DNA of 64,000 nt from assembly GCF_024648825.1 (NCBI RefSeq), contig NZ_JANBBE010000001.1:1736001-1800000 (forward strand), given 5' to 3'. The stretch is from Lentzea californiensis. GTDB lineage: Bacteria; Actinomycetota; Actinomycetes; Mycobacteriales; Pseudonocardiaceae. A model generated the notes under the pieces. The model had not been told where the DNA came from, did no database searches, and saw nothing but the letters and a program-made list of their open reading frames with translations. This document shows positions 50,592-59,085 of this stretch, in pieces. Position numbers and translations under genes: made by a program. Position 1 is the stretch's first letter; the number at the start of each line of letters is the position of its first letter.

Positions 50592-51460
50592 TCGGTTTGC
50601 TGCTTGCGGCGGGGCTCGTCGCGACGACCCCGCTGCCGGTCACCTACAACTCGCTGCCCGCCGTGGCGATGACGATCTCGGAACCGGGTGCCGCACCTCC
50701 GGGGGCCAACGAGTGGAGCTGTCACAGCACGAAGAGGCCGGTCGTGCTGCTGCACGGCACGCACGTGAACATGACGCTCAACTGGAACGCCTTGGCGCCG
50801 TTGCTGAAGAACAACGGCTACTGCGTCTTCGCGCTGAACTACGGCGGCCTGCGGTCCGGCCAGGTCGGTGGCACCGAACCGATCGAGGAGTCGGGGCTCG
50901 AACTGGCCGAGTTCGTGGAGCGGGTGCGGATGGCGACCGGAGCGTCCGAAGTGGACCTGGTCGGTCACTCGCAGGGCGGCCTGCTCGCGCAGTACTACGT
51001 GAAGTTCCTCGGTGGCGCGGCGAAGGTGCACGACGTCGTCGGGCTCGCGCCGACGAGCCACGGGTCGGACGCCGCGGGCCTCGACCGGTGGATCTGGTCG
51101 CTGCTGCAGGTGTTCCCGGCGCTGCGCGGGCTGGTGGACGCCACCGATCCCGCCGCGCTGCAACAACTGCGCGGCTCGCCGTTCATGGAGCTGATGAACA
51201 GCACTCCCGACACCGTGCCGGGCGTGCGGTACACGACGATCGCCACCCGGTACGACGGCATCGTCACGCCGTACCGGTCGCAGTTCCTCGACGGCGGTCG
51301 CAACGTCGTCGTGCAGGACCTGTGCGTCAACGACTTCGTCGACCACCTGGCACTGGCTTTCGACCACGTGGCGTTGCGGGAGGTCCTCAACGCGCTCGAC
51401 CCGCCGAGCGCGCGGGCGCCGGACTGCTCACGGCCGGTCCTGCCGCTGACCGGTGGCTGA
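50588..51460 (+). CDS. Secreted alpha/beta hydrolase (class 2 lipase-like)
   Basis: A 290-residue exported lipase-like enzyme: short N-terminal hydrophobic segment, VVLLHGTHVNMTLNW, nucleophile LVGHSQGGLLAQYY, and catalytic His in NDFVDHLALAFDHV. Cysteines (WSCHST, GYCVFAL, DLCVND, PDCSRP) suggest disulfides. The GTG start overlaps the SGNH gene stop, giving a two-lipase operon. The 3' end overlaps the convergent regulator by 33 bp. Confidence 0.85.
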   Translation: MIGLLLAAGLVATTPLPVTYNSLPAVAMTISEPGAAPPGANEWSCHSTKRPVVLLHGTHVNMTLNWNALAPLLKNNGYCVFALNYGGLRSGQVGGTEPIEESGLELAEFVERVRMATGASEVDLVGHSQGGLLAQYYVKFLGGAAKVHDVVGLAPTSHGSDAAGLDRWIWSLLQVFPALRGLVDATDPAALQQLRGSPFMELMNSTPDTVPGVRYTTIATRYDGIVTPYRSQFLDGGRNVVVQDLCVNDFVDHLALAFDHVALREVLNALDPPSARAPDCSRPVLPLTGG

Positions 51461-52594
51461 CCTGGCCGCCAGAGCGGCCGTGAGCAGGGTGACGTGCTCG
51501 ATCCGGGTGGGGTCGAGCCCGGTCAGCTCGGCCACCCGCCGCAGCCGGTAGTCCACGGTGTTCGGGTGCACGTGCAGTTCGGTCGCGGCAGGACGCCGGG
51601 ACCCCCGCCGCAGGTAGACCTCCAGCGTCTGCACCAGCTCCTCGGTCAGCGGTGCCACGATCCCCGCGAGCGGACCGAGTGCCGCGCTCGGCCGGGACAG
51701 CTGGTACTCCAGCAGCACGTCGGTGAGCCGGTACAGGCCCGGACCCGACCGCACCGCGACGTCGAGCACCTCGCGCGCGAGCCTGGCGGCGGCCGCGACC
51801 CCGGAGGGTGGGGCCGCGACCGCCGCCACGGTCAACGCCACCCCGGTCGCCCTCGTCACGTCCGACAGGACCTGCTCCACGCGGGAGTCGTCGCCGGGCA
51901 CCAGCGCGAGACCGCCGGCAGGGGTGAGCGAGGACAGCACGGGCTCACGGCTGTGCCGCTCCAGTTCGGTGCGCAGCCTGCGGAGCTTGCGCCGTGCGGC
52001 GACCGCGGCGTCCACCCCGTCGGTGAGCTCGTCGGGGTGTGGCGGCACGTGCATGGCCAGCACGACCACCGGCCAGTCCGCGACGCGCGTGCCGTCGAGC
52101 AGGCCGGTCAGCAACGAGTGCCGGGCCGACCGCTCGTCGTCGAACATCGTCTGCCGCTCGTCGAGGTAGCCGGCACTCACGACCGGCGTCACGACCTGGA
52201 GGTAGCGCATGGCCAGGGCGTTGAGCGCCAGCACCTCGCCGACCTCCTCGGGCCGTGCCTCGGGCACCAGCACGTCCCAGACCACCTGGATGCCCACGTG
52301 GTACGCCGTCAGCACGACGTCGATGGGCACACCCTCCTCGGCGCGCCGTGCCGCCGACTCGCGCAGGAACCTCAGCTCCTCCGGCGCCGGCAGCTCGCGG
52401 GTGCGCAGCACCTCGGCGAACGCCCGCAGCGTCCCCTCGATGACGCGGGCGATGTCGCCGGACAGCTCCTCGGCGGGCAGCTGCTGGTAGGCGGGCACCC
52501 GCTCGGTGATCTTCGCGAGCACGAGCCGCACGAACGACGGCAGCTCGGCCACGATCCGCTCGGCCAGCGGGCGGCCACCGATGATGAAGGACAT
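51428..52594 (-). CDS. PucR/CdaR-type helix-turn-helix regulator
   Basis: A 388-residue regulator with a sensory N-terminal part (RYLQVVTPVVSAGYLDERQTMFDDE helix), a GGDEF-like middle region and a C-terminal PucR HTH (LEVYLRRGSRRPAATELHVHPNTVDYRLRRVAELTGLD). Relatives control purine, alcohol and sugar-acid catabolism. It starts only 18 bp after pqqB on the same strand, so it is likely the last gene of the pqq operon and may control PQQ synthesis or the dehydrogenases using it. Confidence 0.87.
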   Translation of the reverse strand: MSFIIGGRPLAERIVAELPSFVRLVLAKITERVPAYQQLPAEELSGDIARVIEGTLRAFAEVLRTRELPAPEELRFLRESAARRAEEGVPIDVVLTAYHVGIQVVWDVLVPEARPEEVGEVLALNALAMRYLQVVTPVVSAGYLDERQTMFDDERSARHSLLTGLLDGTRVADWPVVVLAMHVPPHPDELTDGVDAAVAARRKLRRLRTELERHSREPVLSSLTPAGGLALVPGDDSRVEQVLSDVTRATGVALTVAAVAAPPSGVAAAARLAREVLDVAVRSGPGLYRLTDVLLEYQLSRPSAALGPLAGIVAPLTEELVQTLEVYLRRGSRRPAATELHVHPNTVDYRLRRVAELTGLDPTRIEHVTLLTAALAARSATGQRQDRP

Positions 52595-52612
52595 CCGGTG
52601 ATTGTGGCCGAT

Positions 52613-53488
52613 CTACAGCTCGATCACCGTGCCGTCCAACGGGACCTCGACACCGGCCTCACGCAGCTTCGCCGATTCCGGCGAGGACGGGTCGAGCACC
52701 GGGTTGGTGTTGTTGAGGTGCGTGTAGATCCGCCGCACCCCCGAAAACCGCCGCAGCTCGAGCAGGCTCGCCGTGATCGGCAGGTGGCCCATCGCGGCCT
52801 GGCCGGACGAGCTGCCGGTCGCCGATCCCATCTCCGAGGCCGCGTAGAAGGTGCCGTCGAGCAGCAGGCAGTCGGCACCGGCCACCACCTCGTCGAACCC
52901 GGCGGGCCACGACGCGAGGCAGGGCGCGTACACCAGCACGCCGCCGGAAACGGGATCCTCGAAGCGGTAGGCGACCACCCAATGGCCGTCTACAGTGGAC
53001 GAACGGGCGTACTTCGGGCGCTTGCCGCTGATCGGGATCGCTGAGACCCGCAGCCCAGCGACCTCGAAGGTCTCGTCGACCTGACGCCACGCCACCGGCG
53101 CGTAGCCGTCGATCACGGTGCGCAGGTCGAACTGGTCCTTCAACGCGTGCAGGACCGTGCCCGGCGCCCACACCGTCAGGCCCGCGCCGCCGCGCAACGT
53201 CAGAAGTCCCAGCGTGTGGTCGAGCTCGGCGTCCGTGAACAGGGCGCCGCGCAACGGCGTGTCACGCGCTCCAGGACCGGGGTTCAGCAACGAACACGAG
53301 GCGATCTGCGTCCGGATGTCCGGGGAGGCGTTGACCAGCCACCAGTCGGTGCCGTTGCCGGTGATCGCCAGGCAGTCCTGGGACCGCGAGGGCAGTGAGC
53401 CGGAACGGGCGCGCACGCACAGCGGGCAGGCACAGTTCCACTGCGGGAAACCGCCCCCCGCCGTCGTGCCGAGCAGGACCGCCTTCAC
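52613..53488 (-). CDS. pqqB: PQQ biosynthesis protein PqqB
   Basis: A 291-residue metallo-beta-lactamase-fold protein. The family's N-terminus MKAVLLGTTAGGGFPQWNC is followed by the cysteine-rich Zn site (CACPLCVRA) and the metal-site motif FTDAELDHTLGL. Near the C-terminus are MGHLPITAS and YTHLNNTNP. PqqB is implicated in hydroxylating the crosslinked Glu-Tyr intermediate. Start overlaps the pqqE stop in ATGA. Confidence 0.95.
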   Translation of the reverse strand: MKAVLLGTTAGGGFPQWNCACPLCVRARSGSLPSRSQDCLAITGNGTDWWLVNASPDIRTQIASCSLLNPGPGARDTPLRGALFTDAELDHTLGLLTLRGGAGLTVWAPGTVLHALKDQFDLRTVIDGYAPVAWRQVDETFEVAGLRVSAIPISGKRPKYARSSTVDGHWVVAYRFEDPVSGGVLVYAPCLASWPAGFDEVVAGADCLLLDGTFYAASEMGSATGSSSGQAAMGHLPITASLLELRRFSGVRRIYTHLNNTNPVLDPSSPESAKLREAGVEVPLDGTVIEL

Positions 53489-54564
53489 CGCATCTTCCGC
53501 ATCGCCATCGCGAGCACCTCGGACGGCGCCATCTCGGTCTCCAGGATCAGGTCCACAGTGGACCGCTCGGGCGACAGGGAGCAGACGGGATCGGTCGCGG
53601 CGGCGTCACCCGTCAGCTGGAACGCCTGGCAGCGGCACCCACCGAAGTCGATCTCCTTGCGCGGGCACGAGCGGCACGGGTCCTGCATCCACTCGAAGCC
53701 GCGGAAGGCGTTGAACGACGGCGAGTGGTGCCAGATGTCGTGCAACGAGGAGTCGCGCACATTCTCGATCTCCAGCGACGAGATCACCGTGGCGGCGGGG
53801 CAGGGCAGCACGTCACCGTTCGGCGCCACCGTCAGCTGCCGCGCGCCCCACCCGTACATGCAGGGTTTCGGGTGGGCCTCGTGGTAGTCCGCGATGACGT
53901 AGACGATCTCCATCCGGCCGCGCAGGCGTTCCTGCGCCGCGGCCACTATCGGGTCGGCGACGGCGAGCTGGGCTCGGGTCGGCAGCAGCACCGCGCGGTT
54001 GCGCAGGGCCCAGCCGTAGTACTGGGTGTTGGCGAGCTCCAGGCGCTCGGCGCCCATCTGCTCCGCCATCGCGATGATGCCGGCGACGTTGTCGAGGTTC
54101 TGCCGGTGCAGCACCGTGTTCACGGTCAGCGGCAGACCCTCGGCGAGCACGTGGGCCGCGGCCTCCACCTTCCGGTCGAACGCCTTGATGCCCGCGATCC
54201 GGTCGTTGCCCGCCCGTGTCGCGTCCTGCAGGGAAAGCTGCACGTGGTCGACACCCGCGGCGGCCAGTGACCGCAACCGGTCCCGCGAGAGACCGACCCC
54301 CGAGGTGACCAGGTTGACGTAGCAGCCGAGGCTGTTCGCGTGCGCCACCAGTTCCGGCAGATCGGGCCGCAGCAACGGTTCGCCACCGGACAGGTGGATC
54401 TGCAACGCACCGAGCGACCGTGCCTGGTCGAATACCCGCCGCCAGTCCTCGGTCGGCAGTTCGGCGTCGCGGCGGACCAGCTCCAGCGGGTTCGAGCAGT
54501 AACCGCACTGCAACGGGCACCGGTGCGTGAGCTCGGCCAGCAGGCCGAAAGGTGCCTCAGCCAT
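53485..54564 (-). CDS. pqqE: PQQ biosynthesis radical SAM enzyme PqqE
   Basis: A 359-residue radical SAM/SPASM enzyme that makes the C-C bond between Glu and Tyr of PqqA. The radical SAM cluster is THRCPLQCGYC (CxxxCxxC), then HLSGGEPLLRPD. Auxiliary cluster ligands lie in VLPCPAATV and in DPCRSCPRKEIDFGGCRCQAF. The ATG at 54564 is the family start; longer readings are not supported. It overlaps pqqD by 8 bases. Confidence 0.96.
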   Translation of the reverse strand: MAEAPFGLLAELTHRCPLQCGYCSNPLELVRRDAELPTEDWRRVFDQARSLGALQIHLSGGEPLLRPDLPELVAHANSLGCYVNLVTSGVGLSRDRLRSLAAAGVDHVQLSLQDATRAGNDRIAGIKAFDRKVEAAAHVLAEGLPLTVNTVLHRQNLDNVAGIIAMAEQMGAERLELANTQYYGWALRNRAVLLPTRAQLAVADPIVAAAQERLRGRMEIVYVIADYHEAHPKPCMYGWGARQLTVAPNGDVLPCPAATVISSLEIENVRDSSLHDIWHHSPSFNAFRGFEWMQDPCRSCPRKEIDFGGCRCQAFQLTGDAAATDPVCSLSPERSTVDLILETEMAPSEVLAMAMRKMR

Positions 54565-54835
54565 CGACGTCCACCACCCTTCGTTCGACCATGCGGGCGA
54601 TGAGCGAAGCGATGTCGCCGGGCTCGACGCCGTCGTACTCGCCGGCCAGCGCCACGGCGATGTCACCGACGGATCGAACGCCGTCACAAAGCGCCACAAC
54701 GGAAGCCGCGGTCTCGTTCAGCACCAGCACGCCCTCGGGGAACAGCACCACGTGCGCGGAACGGATCTGGTCGTAGGCGCACTTCACGCCGCGCCGGATC
54801 CGCGGCACGGCGTCCAGCGCGACGGCCGTCGTCAT
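54557..54835 (-). CDS. pqqD: PQQ biosynthesis peptide chaperone PqqD
   Basis: A 92-residue RRE-type protein that binds PqqA and presents it to PqqE. PRIRRGVKCAYDQIRSAHVVLFPEGVLVLNETA is the typical first half and IASLIARMVERRVVDVDG the C-terminal helix. The ATG at 54835 overlaps the pqqC stop in ATGA. Confidence 0.93.
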   Translation of the reverse strand: MTTAVALDAVPRIRRGVKCAYDQIRSAHVVLFPEGVLVLNETAASVVALCDGVRSVGDIAVALAGEYDGVEPGDIASLIARMVERRVVDVDG

Positions 54836-55527
54836 GGCTTGCCCTTGCCCGCGTAGTAGTCGACAGCGTCCAGCACGGCCCGCAGCACGTCGCACTTGAA
54901 CGACAGCGCGGACACCGCGGCCAGCTGCTGCTCGCGGGTGGTCGAGTGCTCGACCACGATGTCCAAAGTGGCCCGTCCCTCACCGGCGACCGCCTGGATC
55001 CGGTCGGTGAAGTAGGCGAAGCCCTCCTCGGCGATCCACGGGTACTGCTCCCGCAGCGCCGCCAAACGCTTGCGCATCAACGCACCCGAGAACATCTCGG
55101 TGAGGCCGGAGGCGATGCCGACGACCCACGGTCGCGTGCGCGCGAAGTTCACGTAGGCGTCGACGGCGAAGCGCGTGCCGGGCAGCACGTGGCGTTCGTC
55201 GAGCACCTCCTCCCGCGTCAGCCCGACGGCCTCCGCGAGGCGGATCCAGTTCTCCGCGCCGCCTTCACCCGGCCGGGTGCCGTCGTGCCAGATGATCCGC
55301 TCACGCCACTGACGGCGAATTTCCGGCAGCGGGCAGTTGGAGAGGATCGCGGCGTCCTTCTGCGCGATGCAACGCTGGTAGTACCAGCGGTTCGCGGCCC
55401 ACGCCTGCAGCTCGTGCTTGCTGAGCTGGCCGGCGTGCATGCGCAGGTGGAACGGGTGGCTGTCCCAGTACCGGGGTGCGAGGGCACGCAGCTCGGCGAC
55501 GAACTCCGCGGGGGCGACGGCAGACAT
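54832..55527 (-). CDS. pqqC: Pyrroloquinoline-quinone synthase PqqC
   Basis: A 231-residue cofactorless oxidase that closes the last ring and oxidises the intermediate to PQQ. Motifs: YWDSHPFHLRMHAGQLS, WAANRWYYQRCIAQKDAAILSNC, IIWHDGTRPGEGGAENWIRLAEAVG and YFTDRIQAVAGEGRATLDIV. The ATG at 55527 has GGAG upstream. Second gene of the operon, 79 bp after pqqA. Confidence 0.95.
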   Translation of the reverse strand: MSAVAPAEFVAELRALAPRYWDSHPFHLRMHAGQLSKHELQAWAANRWYYQRCIAQKDAAILSNCPLPEIRRQWRERIIWHDGTRPGEGGAENWIRLAEAVGLTREEVLDERHVLPGTRFAVDAYVNFARTRPWVVGIASGLTEMFSGALMRKRLAALREQYPWIAEEGFAYFTDRIQAVAGEGRATLDIVVEHSTTREQQLAAVSALSFKCDVLRAVLDAVDYYAGKGKP

Positions 55528-55558
55528 GGGCGGGAACTCCTCCAGGAACGCGCGCGGG

Positions 55559-55593
55559 GCCGGGGTTCCCGGCAGCCTGCCAGGAACCCCGGC
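55559..55593 (-). terminator. Hairpin between pqqA and pqqC
   Basis: A perfect 11 bp stem (55559-55569 with 55583-55593) and 13-base loop. It probably lets most transcripts end after pqqA, or protects its mRNA, so that the precursor peptide exceeds the enzymes; this arrangement is seen in other pqq operons. Confidence 0.6.
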
Positions 55594-55606
55594 GCGATGC
55601 CTGACG

Positions 55607-55729
55607 TCAGCTGCGGGCCGCGTAGGCGGTGACCTCCATCGGCGTCTCGAAGTCGCGGAAGTCGGGCTTGACCCACTCGCGCCTGACCTCGGGCAGCTTC
55701 GTCTCGCTGGTGGTGACGGCAACGTTCAT
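55607..55729 (-). CDS. pqqA: PQQ precursor peptide PqqA
   Basis: A 40-residue peptide from the ATG at 55729 (MNVAVTTSETKL), ending FETPMEVTAYAARS. The Glu and Tyr that become PQQ lie in the conserved E-x-x-x-Y (EVTAY). It is too short for most gene finders, but position, length and motif agree. Head of the pqqA-C-D-E-B-pucR operon. Confidence 0.95.
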   Translation of the reverse strand: MNVAVTTSETKLPEVRREWVKPDFRDFETPMEVTAYAARS

Positions 55730-55775
55730 GGCGCAACTCCTCGGGTGTCCGGCCCGCATGCCCGAATGGGCGTGC

Positions 55776-55783
55776 AAGCGCTT
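55776..55783. promoter_or_regulatory. AAGCGCTT palindrome between pqqA and the dehydrogenase gene
   Basis: An 8 bp palindrome within GCAAGCGCTTTCC, 46 bp upstream of pqqA and in the 291 bp region shared with the divergent dehydrogenase. AAGCGCTT is the core of many LacI-family operators. Single occurrence; low certainty. Confidence 0.25.
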
Positions 55784-56020
55784 TCCGTTGGGGCGCGGCG
55801 GCGCCCCACACGGTAAGTCTTCCGGGTCGCCGAGGTCCAGACCGTCCACGAAGTTACCCGAAAACATCGGAGGGAAATCGGCTTGTTTCACCTCCGCGAC
55901 AGCCGGGAATACCGGAACCTCCGACCACTGTTGCGGGTCACCGCGATCTGTGATTGCGTGAACACGCCCTGCAACGCCGCCGCCGCAGACCCCTACGAGC
56001 GGACCCGAAGGAGAGCACAC

Positions 56021-57055
56021 ATGCGTGCTCGTCGTATCGCAGCAGTGGCAGCCTGCACTGCCCTTGCCGCTTCCCTCTGCGCACTGCCCGCGTCGGCACA
56101 GGACGATCCCTCGGTCCTCGCCGAACGGACACTCGCCACGAGGCTGGACATCCCGTGGGACATCGAGTTCCTGCCGGACGGCAGCGGCATCTTCACCGAG
56201 CGGGACACCAGGAAGATCAAGAAGATCACGGGCACCACGGTGACCGAACTCGACACGGTGGAACAGGCCCAGCTGACCGGCGGTGAGGGCGGCCTGCTCG
56301 GCCTCGCCGTGTCGAAGACCTTCGCGACCGACAACTCGGTCTTCATCTACTACTCGACGGCCAGCGACAACCGCGTCGCCAAGCTCCCGCTCGGTGGCAC
56401 GCCGCAGCCGATCGTCACCGGGATCCCCAAGAACCGCTACCACAACGGCGGCGGTCTCGAATGGGGTCCGGACGGCTTCCTGTGGGCCACCACGGGCGAC
56501 GGCCAGAACACGGCCTTCGCGCAGGACTGGAACTCGCTGGGCGGCAAGGTCCTGCGCTTCGACGAGACGGGCAAGCCCGCCGCCGGCAACCCCCGCGCCG
56601 GCAGCGTCGTCTACTCGATCGGTCACCGCAACGTCCAGGGCATCACGTGGATCGGCAACACCGCGTACGCCACCGAGTTCGGCAACAGCAGGACCGACGA
56701 GGTCAACCGGATCGAGGCCGGCAAGAACTACGGCTGGCCGACGTGTGAGGGCAACTGCAACACCGCGGGTATGACCAACCCGGTCAAGACGTGGTCCACC
56801 AGCCAGGCCGGCCCGACCGGCATCGCGTTCTACAAGAACGCCCTGTACGTCGGCGCCGTCACCGGCAAGCGCGTCTGGAAGATCCCGGTGAACGGCACCA
56901 CGCTCGGCACCCCGCAGGCGGTGTTCACGAGCTACGGCCGCGTGCGCGCGGTGGCTCCGGCGCCGGACGGCACGCTGTGGCTGGGCACGTCCAACCAGGA
57001 CGCCAACGGCTCACCCGGCGCGAACGACGACCGGATCATCTCGACCGACGGCTAG
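56021..57055 (+). CDS. Secreted PQQ-dependent sugar (aldose) dehydrogenase, soluble GDH type
   Basis: A 344-residue exported beta-propeller. The signal peptide MRARRIAAVAACTALAASLCALPASA is followed by LDIPWDIEFLPDGSGIFTER, NGGGLEWGPDGFLWATTGDG, YSIGHRNVQGITW (catalytic-site Arg as in soluble GDH) and EVNRIEAGKNYGWP. It oxidises sugars or related alcohols outside the membrane with PQQ as cofactor. Placed opposite the pqq operon, it is the likely consumer. ATG at 56021 preceded by AAGGAGA. Confidence 0.9.
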   Translation: MRARRIAAVAACTALAASLCALPASAQDDPSVLAERTLATRLDIPWDIEFLPDGSGIFTERDTRKIKKITGTTVTELDTVEQAQLTGGEGGLLGLAVSKTFATDNSVFIYYSTASDNRVAKLPLGGTPQPIVTGIPKNRYHNGGGLEWGPDGFLWATTGDGQNTAFAQDWNSLGGKVLRFDETGKPAAGNPRAGSVVYSIGHRNVQGITWIGNTAYATEFGNSRTDEVNRIEAGKNYGWPTCEGNCNTAGMTNPVKTWSTSQAGPTGIAFYKNALYVGAVTGKRVWKIPVNGTTLGTPQAVFTSYGRVRAVAPAPDGTLWLGTSNQDANGSPGANDDRIISTDG

Positions 57056-57078
57056 ATCCACCCAATCGTGTCTTGCTG

Positions 57079-57139
57079 CGACGCCACGCGGGGACCTTGC
57101 GTACCCCATGACGGTACGCGGGGTCCCCGCGTGGCGTCG
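57079..57139. terminator. Large hairpin between convergent genes
   Basis: Outer arms 57079-57096 and 57122-57139 are perfect 18 bp inverted repeats; an inner 7 bp stem (57099-57105 with 57113-57119) continues the hairpin, leaving a 7-base loop. It lies between the 3' ends of the dehydrogenase and the deacetylase genes and can serve both as terminator. Confidence 0.7.
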
Positions 57140-57158
57140 GCAAACACGGATGGGTCAC

Positions 57159-58325
57159 CTAGTTGCGAGCAGCGGGCATCCGGCGGAGCTGGTCCAGCAC
57201 CGCCGGGTCCTGCAGCTGCATCCACTGGATCACCTCGGTGTAGGTGGCGCACACCGTCTCCGGCTTGTCGCACACGTACTCCATGAACTGCTCCATCGCC
57301 GTCGAGAACGCGTTGCCGTTCCACTCGTTGAAGTGGTTGCCGACGACGATCGGCGCGCGGTTGCCGTTCAACGCGGCCTGGTGCACCGACTTGTAGGTGT
57401 CGAGGACGATCTGGGCGAAGTCGGCCGCGCGGTGGGGTTCGTCCTTCGCCTGGTTGAGCGAGTACCAGAGGTTGAAGTCCATCATGACGACCTGCTTGCC
57501 CAGCGCGGGAACACGGACCTCGGGCATCGGGAACTCGTACAGTCCGTTCTGGACGGTCGGCCACTGCACGCCGAGGGCGACCTTGCTGGTGTCGTAGACG
57601 AGCCCGTTCGCGGCCATCGCCGGGAAGGCCTGGTCCCAGTTGCCTTCCAGGCACGGCGTCCGTCCACCCCGGACGGCGTCGGCGGGCAGGTTGAGCCCGG
57701 CGGCGCGGGACCTGTCGACGATCTGCTTGAACTGGGCGAGCTCCGCGTTCCAGGCCGCGGTGTCCCACTTGTCGACCGACGGCTGGGTGCCGTTCGAGCA
57801 GAAGTGGCCGTTGTAGTGCGTGCCGATCTCGTGGCCGTCGGCGATCACCTGGTTCAGGTAGCCGATCCGGGAGGTGACGTCCTGCCTGGTGCCGCCGAAG
57901 TCGATGTCGGACAGGCCGCGCTTGAGGCCCGCCGGCGGCTGGTACTGGCTCTTGTCCGGGTCCGCCAGCATGTAGACGCCGGACAGCAGACCCGTCACGT
58001 GCGCGTTCTTGGACTTCGCGATCGGCAGGACCTTGTCCCAGTGCTGCTTCGACACCGCGCCGTCGAACGAGAAGAGCACGAACTGCGGTGGCTTCTCACC
58101 CGGCGTCAGCTTGTGCATCCACGGCTGCTTGCGCACCTGCTCGGGCGTGGCTGCGGGGACCGTCGGCGTCGGTCCCGCGTCCTTGGGAGCGGGCAGCCGT
58201 GGTGCCATCGGCAACGGGCCGGAGTCCGCCTGGTTCGCCGGGCCCTCGTGAGACCCCAGCGTCATCACCACCGCCAGAACCAGTCCCAGAGCAAGGCCCG
58301 TGGTCAACCATCCCCACCGTTTCAC
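57159..58325 (-). CDS. Exported polysaccharide deacetylase (NodB fold)
   Basis: A 388-residue protein with an N-terminal membrane anchor or signal (WLTTGLALGLVLAVVMTL), a Pro-rich linker, and a NodB-like domain: FVLFSFDGAVSKQHWD (motif 1, first Asp altered in spacing), HEIGTHYNGHF (motif 2, His pair) and VRGGRTPCLEGN (motif 3). It probably removes acetyl groups from wall or capsular polysaccharide outside the membrane. Confidence 0.82.
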   Translation of the reverse strand: MKRWGWLTTGLALGLVLAVVMTLGSHEGPANQADSGPLPMAPRLPAPKDAGPTPTVPAATPEQVRKQPWMHKLTPGEKPPQFVLFSFDGAVSKQHWDKVLPIAKSKNAHVTGLLSGVYMLADPDKSQYQPPAGLKRGLSDIDFGGTRQDVTSRIGYLNQVIADGHEIGTHYNGHFCSNGTQPSVDKWDTAAWNAELAQFKQIVDRSRAAGLNLPADAVRGGRTPCLEGNWDQAFPAMAANGLVYDTSKVALGVQWPTVQNGLYEFPMPEVRVPALGKQVVMMDFNLWYSLNQAKDEPHRAADFAQIVLDTYKSVHQAALNGNRAPIVVGNHFNEWNGNAFSTAMEQFMEYVCDKPETVCATYTEVIQWMQLQDPAVLDQLRRMPAARN

Positions 58326-58377
58326 ACCTTAGGAGACGACTGATTACCCGAACGGGTTGCGCGAGGTGCGCGATTGG

Positions 58378-59085
58378 TCACTGAACGGGTTCGGCGATGA
58401 CCACTCGGTTCGCTTCGTACCCCTGCTGACCGCCCACCCACGTGCCACCGCAGGTGACCAACACGAGCCGGTGCGGCCCACGCGGCCCGAAGAACTCGAC
58501 GGCGCGCGCCGGGAGCTCCTCCTTGCGGATGGTCTCGATCTGCCGGATGCGGAACTTGAACTCCTTGCCCGCGCTGTCGGCGATCACGACCTCACGGCCG
58601 TTCTGCGCCTGCCACAGCTCCGCGAACGGGCCCTTCGCGCCCTTCCAGTCGACGTGCCCGGCCAGCACCGTCGCCCCCTCGGCGCCCGCGATCTCGGTGC
58701 CCCACCAGGTGGCCTCACCGATGCCGTCGGGCACCGGCAGCACGCCGTCCTCGACCTCCTTGCGCACCAGCGTCGCCGAACCGCCCGCGGGCAGCCGGAC
58801 CGAGCCCGGACCGGCCTTGGGCGGCGCGGGCTGTTGCTGCTGCGGTTGCTGCCGAGTGGGGTCGGCGGGCTTGGCGTTGGCCGTGTTCGCACCGCCGATC
58901 AACCCGGTGAGGTCGGGACCGCGGCCGGTGCTCAGGCTGTCCGCGACCGGCCCCGGTCCCACCACCGGGATCTCGTCCGCGACCGCGCGTCCGGGGAGGA
59001 CGTCGGTCTCGGACGTGGTGACCAGCACGCTGGCGGCGGCCACACCCGCCACCAGCGCACCGGTCAGGAAAGCCTTGGGACTCAC
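58378..59085 (-). CDS. Class F sortase
   Basis: A 235-residue exported transpeptidase. An N-terminal hydrophobic segment (AFLTGALVAGVAAASVLV) is followed by a Gln/Pro linker and a sortase barrel with TVLAGHVDWKGAKGPFAEL (His), LVLVTCGGTW (Cys) and YEANRVVIAE (Arg). Class F enzymes anchor surface proteins in Actinobacteria. The GTG start overlaps the stop of the upstream surface-protein gene in GTGA, marking that protein as the likely substrate. Confidence 0.9.
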   Translation of the reverse strand: MSPKAFLTGALVAGVAAASVLVTTSETDVLPGRAVADEIPVVGPGPVADSLSTGRGPDLTGLIGGANTANAKPADPTRQQPQQQQPAPPKAGPGSVRLPAGGSATLVRKEVEDGVLPVPDGIGEATWWGTEIAGAEGATVLAGHVDWKGAKGPFAELWQAQNGREVVIADSAGKEFKFRIRQIETIRKEELPARAVEFFGPRGPHRLVLVTCGGTWVGGQQGYEANRVVIAEPVQ

